In this document: one piece after another, positions 1 to 5,798 of the stretch
Position numbering within the stretch: position 1 is the stretch's first letter
Layout of the letters: each line of letters starts with the position of its first letter
Source of the DNA: Bacillota bacterium
GTDB taxonomy: Bacteria; Bacillota; Clostridia; Christensenellales; Aristaeellaceae
DNA length: 10,530 bases
Assembly: GCA_023409955.1 (NCBI GenBank)
Contig: JAEYQQ010000068.1
Span: 1 to 10,530, forward strand
Reading direction: 5' to 3'
Position numbers and translations under genes: made by a program
The notes under the pieces: model-generated
The model's input: only the letters and a program-made list of their open reading frames with translations
Told to the model about the DNA's origin: nothing
The model's database searches: none

Positions 1-65
1 TCCAGCCGGGACAGCCCATGCTGAGAAAAAAGTGCCATCAGCTCTTTGATTTGTTTTATGTTCAT
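1..65 (-). CDS. accB: Acetyl-CoA carboxylase biotin carboxyl carrier protein, N-terminal fragment
   Basis: Only the first 21 codons lie in the window, reading MNIKQIKELMALFSQHGLSR and onward. This matches the usual AccB opening, an M-x-I-K-x-I-K-E-L-h-x-L-h helix ending in GLS-x-L. In the family this N-terminal helix precedes a flexible linker and the biotinyl domain with its EAMKM-type lysine; neither is visible here. AccB carries the biotin that shuttles CO2 to acetyl-CoA, making malonyl-CoA for the operon it sits in. The ATG lies 2 nt after the fabF stop, and a GTGAGGT ribosome binding site overlaps the end of fabF, so it is translated as part of the fab operon. The identification rests on a short segment plus very typical context (fabF followed by accB). 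Confidence 0.82.
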   Translation of the reverse strand, partial: MNIKQIKELMALFSQHGLSRL

Positions 66-67
66 GG

Positions 68-1297
68 TTATGACCTCACGGCAATCGCGCTGTTGTGGCC
101 GCCAAAGCCCAGGGAAACGGAAAGGGCGATGGTAGGTTTAAACTCCCGCGCGTGATGGGGCACGTAATCAAGATCGCATTCAGGGTCTGGCTCATTTAAG
201 TGCAGTGTAGGCGGAACGATGCCGGTTTTCACAGCCATCAGGGAGGCAATGCACTCCACCGCCCCCGCCGCCCCTAACATGTGGCCGGTGGCGCTCTTGG
301 TGGAACTGACAACGGCTCTTTTTGCCGCTTCCTCACCCAAAGCCAGCTTAATGGCCTGGGTCTCCACCTTGTCATTGAGCGGTGTGCCAGTGCCGTGGGC
401 ATTTATGTACAGCCTGTCTTCCGCCTTAAGACCCCCGGCTTCTAAAAGCGCCAGGGAAATCGCCCTGGCAGCCCCCAGCCCTTGCGGATGAGGCGCTGTA
501 ATGTGGTTGGCATCACAGGTATTGGCATAGCTAACAATTTCCCCATAAATGGGGGCATAGCGGGCGATGGCCTGCTCGGCTTCCTCCAAAAGTACGATCC
601 CGGCCCCCTCCCCCATGACAAAGCCCTTGCGGCGCATGTCAAAGGGTACACAGGCGGCTTCGGGGTCCTGTTCTTCACTTAGGGCCTTGCAGTTTGTAAA
701 CCCGGCAACAGCCAGCGGCACAATAGATGCCTCCGAACCACCGGCCAAAATGGCATCGGCATACCCATGGCGGATAGCCCGATACGCTTCACCAATAGCG
801 TGAGTGGAGGTGGCACAGGCCGTGACCACCGGTAAACAGGGCCCTTGGGCATTAAACGCAATGGCAATGCTTCCGGCTGCCATGTTACTAATCATCATGG
901 GAATAAAAAAGGGCGACACCCGGTCGGGGCCCCTGGTCAACAGCTTTTCGCACTCTGCAGTAAAGGTGCTCATGCCACCAATGCCGCTGCCCACATACAC
1001 ACCAAAGCGCTCAGGATCGGTATTCTCAAACCCGCTGTCCGCCATAGCCTGCACCGCCGCCGCCATGGCATACTGGGAATACAAATCCATTCGCCTGGCT
1101 GCGGAAACATCCATGCCATGATCCTTGGGGTCAAAGTCCTTCACCTGCGCAGCAACCTTTACCTTGAGATTGGCTGTATCAAACCGGGTAATGGGTCCTA
1201 TGCCGCACACGCCGGAAATTAAGCTGTTCCAGAAACCGGCAACGGAATTCCCTACCGGGGAAATTACGCCCAGTCCTGTGACAAACACACGCCTCAT
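68..1297 (-). CDS. fabF: Beta-ketoacyl-ACP synthase II (FabF)
   Basis: This is the condensing enzyme that elongates acyl-ACP with malonyl-ACP in cytoplasmic type II fatty-acid synthesis. The protein is 409 aa, the normal FabF length. The start chosen is the internal ATG giving MRRVFVTGLGVISPVG, because it is the conserved N-terminus and has a GAGGTG site 7 nt upstream; the open frame extends 35 codons further but that part overlaps fabG and is not FabF-like. The Cys-His-His triad of the family is present: Cys161 in VTACATSTHAIG, His301 in NAHGTGTPLND and His339 in SATGHMLGAAG, with Lys334 alongside. The C-terminal GFGGHN loop is intact. It starts 10 nt after the fabG stop and is followed by accB. 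FabF rather than FabB is favoured by the motifs and gene order. Confidence 0.96.
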   Translation of the reverse strand: MRRVFVTGLGVISPVGNSVAGFWNSLISGVCGIGPITRFDTANLKVKVAAQVKDFDPKDHGMDVSAARRMDLYSQYAMAAAVQAMADSGFENTDPERFGVYVGSGIGGMSTFTAECEKLLTRGPDRVSPFFIPMMISNMAAGSIAIAFNAQGPCLPVVTACATSTHAIGEAYRAIRHGYADAILAGGSEASIVPLAVAGFTNCKALSEEQDPEAACVPFDMRRKGFVMGEGAGIVLLEEAEQAIARYAPIYGEIVSYANTCDANHITAPHPQGLGAARAISLALLEAGGLKAEDRLYINAHGTGTPLNDKVETQAIKLALGEEAAKRAVVSSTKSATGHMLGAAGAVECIASLMAVKTGIVPPTLHLNEPDPECDLDYVPHHAREFKPTIALSVSLGFGGHNSAIAVRS

Positions 1298-1307
1298 GGC
1301 TTGCACC

Positions 1308-2045
1308 TCACATATACAATCCGCCGTCCACCGAAAGGACAGCGCCGGTAATATATCCCGCCTCTTCCCCGCACAAAAAAGCCACCGCTGCTGCAATTTC
1401 ATCCGCCGTGCCCATACGCTTCATGGGAATATTTGAAACAGCCTTATCTACAAGCTCGCTTCCCATTTTCTCTGTCATATCGGTCTCAATGAAGCCGGGA
1501 GCAATGGCGTTGCAAGTTATGTTTCTAGCAGCCAATTCCTTGGCAATGGTCTTGGTCAGGCCAATCAGCCCCGCCTTGGCGGCGGAATAATTAGCTTGCC
1601 CTGGGTTGCCCATCAGCCCAGACACGGAAGAGATGTTGATGATACGGCCCCAGCGCTTGCGTAGAAGGTCGCTGTAAGCTGTGCGGATCATGTAAAACGC
1701 ACCGTTTAAGTTCACCTGAATTACCTTGTCAAAGGCCTCTTGGCTCATGCGGGGGGTAATCCCATCCATGGTAATACCAGCGTTATTGATGAGAATATCC
1801 ACTGTGCCCCACTCCCGTTTGATCCGGGCAAAGGCCACCTGCACAGCTTCCAGGCTTGCAATATCACACTTGATGGCCATGGCTTTTCCGCCATGTTCCA
1901 AAAGATCTCTTAGTGTCTTTTGCGCAGCTTCCTCATTGCCGGCATAGAAGAAGACCACATGGGCCCCTTCCTTGGCTAGCCGCAGCGCAATCGCTCGGCC
2001 AATCCCCCGGGAACCCCCGGTGACCAAGGCAATTTTATCTTGCAT
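1308..2045 (-). CDS. fabG: 3-oxoacyl-ACP reductase (FabG)
   Basis: This 245-aa short-chain dehydrogenase reduces beta-ketoacyl-ACP to beta-hydroxyacyl-ACP with NADPH, the first reduction of each elongation cycle. Visible family features are the Rossmann glycine motif TGGSRGIG (residues 9-16), NNAG (87-90), Asn112, the catalytic Ser140 in IINISSVSG, and Tyr153 and Lys157 in the YSAAK motif. The end of the protein, ITGAVLSVDGGLYM, is the usual FabG C-terminus. The start codon shares one base with the fabD stop (TGATG), which suggests translational coupling. SDR proteins have many functions, but the position between fabD and fabF makes FabG the clear assignment. Confidence 0.96.
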   Translation of the reverse strand: MQDKIALVTGGSRGIGRAIALRLAKEGAHVVFFYAGNEEAAQKTLRDLLEHGGKAMAIKCDIASLEAVQVAFARIKREWGTVDILINNAGITMDGITPRMSQEAFDKVIQVNLNGAFYMIRTAYSDLLRKRWGRIINISSVSGLMGNPGQANYSAAKAGLIGLTKTIAKELAARNITCNAIAPGFIETDMTEKMGSELVDKAVSNIPMKRMGTADEIAAAVAFLCGEEAGYITGAVLSVDGGLYM

Positions 2046-2968
2046 CAGGCACTTCTCCCTTCCAGCATGGCAATGGCTTGCTTAAGACTTTCGGCGTCTT
2101 CCACATGGCTGGTTCTGGCTTCGGGAAGAATTTTTTTGATCAGTCCAGATAATACCGTACCGGGTCCCAACTCCACAAAGGTGTCTACATGGGCCGTTGC
2201 CATATGACAGATGGTTTCCTCCCATAACACCGGATGATCCACCTGCCTGGCTAAAAGCTCGGCAACATGTCCTTTATAGGGCTTTGCTGTACTGTTGGCA
2301 TACACTGGCAGACTTGGAGGCTGAATATCAGCCGCATTCAGCCAATCCAGCAGCCGCTCCGCCGCATCCTTCATCAGCGGTGAATGGAATGCGCCGCCAA
2401 CCTTCAAGGGCATGGTGCGCCCCCCCTTTGCTGCTACCGCCTGTAAAAAAGCATCCCTTTGCATGAGGCTGCCGGATACCACAATCTGTCCAGGAGCATT
2501 CATATTGACAGGATAGACCTGTTCAAACTGGCTGCACAGCGCTGTCACCTGCTCTTTGGGCAGCCGAAGCACAGCAGCCATAAAGCCAGGCGCCGCTTCT
2601 GCGCATGCTTGCATAAGCCTGGCACGTTCCTGAATAAAGGCAAAGGATTTATTAAAGGAAAGCATGTTGCAAAATGCTGCAGCCGCCACTTCCCCCAGGG
2701 AAAAGCCCGCACATACATCTGGCATGAATCCCTTTTCCGCAAGGGCCGCCGCGCACATCAGGTCCACTGTAAACAGGCAGGGCTGGGTATGAACCGTTAC
2801 CGCAAGTTCTTCCACCGTTCCATAAAAGCACCGGTTCATGGTACCGGGGCGCAAAGCCTCCGCCTGATCCATCATACCCTTTGCCGCGGGAGATACCGCA
2901 TACAGCTCCTTGCCCATACCGGGGTACTGGGCACCCTGGCCCGCAAACACAAAGGCTACTTTACCCAT
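2045..2968 (-). CDS. fabD: Malonyl-CoA:ACP transacylase (FabD)
   Basis: The enzyme transfers malonyl from CoA to acyl carrier protein, giving the two-carbon donor for FabH and FabF. The 307-aa length is normal. It opens with the family signature VAFVFAGQGAQYPGMGKEL. The nucleophile is Ser90 in GFSLGE, the carboxylate-binding arginine is Arg115 in QERARLM, and the catalytic histidine is His195 in GAFHSPLM; the QxVVSG strand is at 161-166. The residue before the nucleophile is Phe where E. coli FabD has His (GHSLGE). The gene overlaps the end of fabK by 13 nt and the start of fabG by one base. Confidence 0.95.
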   Translation of the reverse strand: MGKVAFVFAGQGAQYPGMGKELYAVSPAAKGMMDQAEALRPGTMNRCFYGTVEELAVTVHTQPCLFTVDLMCAAALAEKGFMPDVCAGFSLGEVAAAAFCNMLSFNKSFAFIQERARLMQACAEAAPGFMAAVLRLPKEQVTALCSQFEQVYPVNMNAPGQIVVSGSLMQRDAFLQAVAAKGGRTMPLKVGGAFHSPLMKDAAERLLDWLNAADIQPPSLPVYANSTAKPYKGHVAELLARQVDHPVLWEETICHMATAHVDTFVELGPGTVLSGLIKKILPEARTSHVEDAESLKQAIAMLEGRSA

Positions 2969-3903
2969 GAAACCGCTCCCTGAAGGCGAGCCTGCGCCTG
3001 TGCAAACATTTCTGTAATGATATCCTTTACTGGCATGCAGCTGGTAATCAGCCCGGCGGATTGCCCGGCCATAAAGCAGCCTTTTTCCATGTCTCCATCT
3101 ACAGCAGCCTTACGCAGTGCGCCGGCACCAAAGGCCTCCAGCTGTTCATTTGTTATGGAGGGGTCTTCTTCATTTTGGCGGAACTCCTGCATATAAGCGC
3201 TCTTTAGCGCACGGACAGGATGGCCCAGTTTTCGGCCGGTGACCATGGTATCAATGTCCCGGGCTTTGACCACCTGCTCCTTGTAATTGTCATGAATCCG
3301 GCACTCCGCCGATGCCATGAACCTGGTACCACATTGCACGCCTTGCGCGCCCAGCATCATGGCTGCGGCAATGCCCCGGCCATCGGCGATACCGCCGGCT
3401 GCCAGCACGGGAATGGATACGGCATCCGCCACCTGAGGAACCAGTGTCATGGTAGTCAATTCGCCAATATGCCCGCCGGATTCGCAGCCTTCCGCCACCA
3501 CGGCGCAAGCTCCTTCCCGCTCCACCCGCTTTGCAATGGCCACAGAGGGGATCACGGGCACCACCTTGATACCGGCTGGAATCCACTTTTTCATATACAC
3601 GCCAGGAAAGCCTGCACCGGTGGTCACCACAGGTACCTTTTCCTCCAGCACCACCTGAGCCGTTTCTTCCACATAGGGGCTCATGAGCATAATGTTCACA
3701 CCAAAAGGCTTGCTCGTCAGCTCACGGCACTTTTGAATCTGGGCCCGCAAATATTCCCCGTTTAAGCTCATGGCAGAGATGATGCCAAGCCCACCGGCGT
3801 TGGATACCGCCGAGGCCAGGTATGCATCCGATACCCAAGCCATGCCCCCCTGAAAAATCGGGTACGCAAGGCCAAATAGCTTTGTAACTGCCGTTTCCAT
3901 CAT
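2956..3903 (-). CDS. fabK: Enoyl-ACP reductase II, FMN-dependent (FabK)
   Basis: This 315-aa protein belongs to the nitronate monooxygenase/2-nitropropane dioxygenase-like TIM-barrel flavoproteins, the group that includes FabK. FabK carries out the last step of the elongation cycle, reducing trans-2-enoyl-ACP with NAD(P)H and FMN. Visible motifs are the N-terminal PIFQGGMAWVSDAYLASAVSNAGGLG, the EGCESGGHIG segment with His145 (equivalent to the catalytic His of pneumococcal FabK), the phosphate-binding PVLAAGGIADGRG (166-177), and GVQCGTRFMAS (188-198). Two adjacent ATG codons are possible starts; the first gives a 4-nt ATGA overlap with acpP and lies 7 nt after a GGAG. Family members also include true nitronate monooxygenases, but a location between acpP and fabD makes FabK strongly favoured. 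Confidence 0.94.
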   Translation of the reverse strand: MMETAVTKLFGLAYPIFQGGMAWVSDAYLASAVSNAGGLGIISAMSLNGEYLRAQIQKCRELTSKPFGVNIMLMSPYVEETAQVVLEEKVPVVTTGAGFPGVYMKKWIPAGIKVVPVIPSVAIAKRVEREGACAVVAEGCESGGHIGELTTMTLVPQVADAVSIPVLAAGGIADGRGIAAAMMLGAQGVQCGTRFMASAECRIHDNYKEQVVKARDIDTMVTGRKLGHPVRALKSAYMQEFRQNEEDPSITNEQLEAFGAGALRKAAVDGDMEKGCFMAGQSAGLITSCMPVKDIITEMFAQAQARLQGAVSWVK

Positions 3904-4124
3904 TGCTTAGCTCCGTCAATCACCTTTACCAAATCAGCAACAGAAGTCATATCCTTGGTAATTTCAATGGTTACATTAAAGGCATCCTCCAGATCCATCA
4001 CCAGTTCCGCCACGTCCAGGGAATCCAGCTTCAGGTCCGTAAACTTACTCTCCATCACAATGCCATCTGTTGTGGTTCCCTTGCGCTGTGCCAGCATTTC
4101 TGCAACTTTTTCAAAGGTATTCAT
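3900..4124 (-). CDS. acpP: Acyl carrier protein
   Basis: This small acidic protein (74 aa) carries growing acyl chains on a 4'-phosphopantetheine arm. The attachment serine is Ser35 in the signature LKLDSLDVAELVMDLEDAF, followed by the conserved acidic helix II that docks the Fab enzymes. The length fits ACP. The start ATG follows a strong AGGAGGT with 8 nt spacing, the best ribosome binding site of the operon, in keeping with the high amount of ACP a cell needs. It lies 50 nt after fabH, the only real gap in the operon, and its stop overlaps the fabK start. I see no separate promoter in that gap. Confidence 0.96.
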   Translation of the reverse strand: MNTFEKVAEMLAQRKGTTTDGIVMESKFTDLKLDSLDVAELVMDLEDAFNVTIEITKDMTSVADLVKVIDGAKQ

Positions 4125-4174
4125 ATGCCGTTACCTCCTGTTATTTTGTATATCATTCACCAGATAAAAACCAT

Positions 4175-5131
4175 TTATGCCTTGTGCCATTTCAGAACAC
4201 AAGCTCCTGTGGAAAGGCCCGCTCCAAAGGCGCTCATAACGATCAGGTCATTTTCCCTGATCCGGCCTTCCCGGTTTATTTCATCCAGCAGCAAAGGAAT
4301 ACTGGCGGATGAGGTATTTCCCACATGATAAATATTGCTTGGAAATTTCTCCTCCGGCTGGCCCAGCCGCTGGCGGACCGATTCCAATATTCTCCGATTG
4401 GCCTGATGCAAAAGGAACCAACTGATATCTTCCATAGCCAAACCAGCTTCAGAAACCACCTTTACAATATCCTCTGTGGCATGGGATACGGCAAACCGAA
4501 AAACTTCCTGCCCGGCCATATGTACACCAGGCTGAACATCAGATGGCTCCGCAAAGGGATTGCTGCCAGGCACAGGCTGTATAAACAACGTGTCCTTATC
4601 CTCCGATACCCCCAGGCGGATAGATAGCAAGCCCTCTCCCTCATCCAGCACCACAGCTCCTGCGCCATCGCCAAAGAGCACACTGGTGGCCCGATCACTC
4701 CAGTCACAAAGCCTGGACATGCCCTCGGCGCTGATGATCAGTATCTTTTTTGCCTTGCCGCTTTGTATGTACGCCAACGCCGTATCCAGACCATAAATAA
4801 AACCGGTGCAGGCGGCGTTTACGTCCATGCAGGGGCAGGCAGCACCAATGGCCTTTTGCACAACACATGCCATGGCCGGGGCAATCTGCTCGCCGCGGGT
4901 GGTGGTGCCAATAATCAGGTCCAGCTCGGAGCCTTGCATCTTTGCATCCTCCAGCGCCCTTTGGGCAGCCAGGATGGCCAGGTCCGTCAACGTCTCTTTT
5001 GATAAAATGTGCCTGCTCTCTATGCCTGTTCTGGTCCTGATCCACTCATCACTGGTGTCCAGAAACTGTTCTAGTGCCGAATTTGGTACCGACAGGGCCG
5101 GAAGTGCGCTGCCTGTCCCTACGATTCTCAA
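4175..5131 (-). CDS. fabH: Beta-ketoacyl-ACP synthase III (FabH)
   Basis: FabH starts fatty-acid synthesis by condensing an acyl-CoA primer with malonyl-ACP. The 318-aa protein has the family's Cys-His-Asn triad: Cys108 in DVNAACTGFIYGL, His242 in LLHQANRRI and Asn272 in HVGNTSSASIP. Other FabH marks are SDEWIRTRTGI (27-37), the SVLFGDGAGAVVL segment (150-162) and the C-terminal SAFGAGLSTGACVLKW. The start appears to be TTG: the codon sits at the expected N-terminus (MRIVGTGSALP), an in-frame TGA lies only two codons upstream, and an AAGGAG is 10 nt before it. The TTG overlaps the marR stop (TTGA), suggesting translational coupling. Primer preference (straight or branched) cannot be told from the sequence. 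Confidence 0.95.
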   Translation of the reverse strand: MRIVGTGSALPALSVPNSALEQFLDTSDEWIRTRTGIESRHILSKETLTDLAILAAQRALEDAKMQGSELDLIIGTTTRGEQIAPAMACVVQKAIGAACPCMDVNAACTGFIYGLDTALAYIQSGKAKKILIISAEGMSRLCDWSDRATSVLFGDGAGAVVLDEGEGLLSIRLGVSEDKDTLFIQPVPGSNPFAEPSDVQPGVHMAGQEVFRFAVSHATEDIVKVVSEAGLAMEDISWFLLHQANRRILESVRQRLGQPEEKFPSNIYHVGNTSSASIPLLLDEINREGRIRENDLIVMSAFGAGLSTGACVLKWHKA

Positions 5132-5628
5132 TGCGCTTCATCTCCTTGGGTTAGTGCATTTTCTTCTTTTTGACGAATCATTTCCTCCTGCCGCTGGAAA
5201 AACAATTGCAGGTTTGTAAGCCCCTTCAGCAAAGCCTCCCGTTCCTCTGGTGCGAAGTCCTTAGCGACGGCCTGTACCATGCGCCGATGAAAAAAGCGGT
5301 GCGAAGCCTCTGCCCGCCGGCCTTCCTCCGTCAAAATCACATGAACTGTACGCCCGTCCTCCCTGCCCTTGTGCTTTTTGACATATCCCTTTTGCGCCAA
5401 CTTGCCCACGGCCACCGTCACCGTAGGCAGGGTGATGGATAGGTCCTGAGCTATATCCGTTATGGTTCGCCCCTTCTCTGGATCCTTGTGGATGGCCTCC
5501 AGCATGTGCAGCTCGCTGATGCTCAGCTTATCGCCGTTCATGTTTCGTAAAGCCTCTTCCTCCAGCTTGAGTATCGTTTGAAAGGTGTTTACCAAAAGGT
5601 CATTTAGTGCAATGCTGAACGAGTCCAT
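5128..5628 (-). CDS. MarR-family regulator of the fatty-acid operon (FabT-like)
   Basis: This 166-aa protein has the MarR architecture: N-terminal dimerisation helix, winged helix-turn-helix at about residues 35-105, and C-terminal dimerisation helices. The recognition helix is around residues 66-81 (TLPTVTVAVGKLAQKG) and the beta wing is KGREDGRTVHVILTEEG (87-103), including the conserved D-x-R of MarR proteins. As first gene of a fab operon, directly upstream of fabH, it occupies the place of FabT, which in streptococci and lactococci represses fatty-acid genes in response to acyl-ACP. The function is inferred from position and family, so I leave the symbol blank. A palindrome over the predicted start site just upstream is its likely operator. 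The ATG follows GAGGTGA at close spacing. Lysine, glutamate and glutamine richness near the C-terminus is unremarkable. Confidence 0.9.
   Translation of the reverse strand: MDSFSIALNDLLVNTFQTILKLEEEALRNMNGDKLSISELHMLEAIHKDPEKGRTITDIAQDLSITLPTVTVAVGKLAQKGYVKKHKGREDGRTVHVILTEEGRRAEASHRFFHRRMVQAVAKDFAPEEREALLKGLTNLQLFFQRQEEMIRQKEENALTQGDEAH
5142..5147 (-). promoter_or_regulatory. Ribosome binding site deciding the fabH TTG start
   Basis: AAGGAG on the minus strand lies 10 nt before the TTG codon taken as the fabH start, inside the end of the marR reading frame. The ATG immediately after it is in the wrong frame for fabH, and an in-frame stop there excludes any longer fabH product. Confidence 0.7.
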
Positions 5629-5645
5629 AACTCACCTCGGTATTA

Positions 5646-5666
5646 TTTGTTAGTCAAACTAACGAA
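5646..5666. promoter_or_regulatory. Candidate operator (inverted repeat) for the MarR/FabT-like protein
   Basis: The core is a perfect inverted repeat GTTAGT-CAA-ACTAAC (5649-5663), with two further matched base pairs outside it after one mismatch. It begins at the predicted transcription start and covers about the first 16 transcribed bases, where a bound dimer would block initiation. On the minus strand it contains TAGTTTGACTAA, which resembles the TTTGA-containing sites known for FabT. The assignment to this regulator is inferred from size, symmetry and place. Confidence 0.7.
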
Positions 5667-5670
5667 ATAA

Positions 5671-5700
5671 ATTATACTCCCGTCCATTGAGATCTGTCAA
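5671..5700 (-). promoter_or_regulatory. Sigma-A promoter of the fab operon
   Basis: On the minus strand a perfect TTGACA (5700-5695) and a perfect TATAAT (5676-5671) are separated by 18 nt. The predicted transcription start is near 5664, giving a 5' leader of about 35 nt before the marR ATG. A full-consensus promoter suits a strongly expressed operon held in check by a repressor. Confidence 0.85.
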
Positions 5701-5743
5701 TAGGTGCATCACCCTCATCAAAGCCCTTACTACGCCAACAAGC

Positions 5744-5780
5744 AAAAAAGCCGTGACGGAGAGGATCCATCACGGCTTTT
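5744..5780 (-). terminator. Rho-independent terminator after lacZ
   Basis: On the minus strand an AAAAGCCGTGA / TCACGGCTTTT stem of 11 bp with a 13-nt loop is followed by a run of T, starting 19 nt after the lacZ stop. It isolates the fab operon promoter from lacZ transcription. The reverse direction has only four T, so it would be weaker against plus-strand transcription. Confidence 0.88.
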
Positions 5781-5798
5781 ATCTTACTGTCTTACCTA

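Noticed and set aside
1298..1402. 35-codon N-terminal extension of fabF
   Set aside because: It overlaps the end of fabG and is not FabF-like; the internal ATG has a GAGGTG site and the conserved N-terminus.
3220..3765. Plus-strand 181-codon open frame opposite fabK
   Set aside because: Antisense shadow of a well-supported gene; histidine- and glycine-rich product without any recognisable motif.
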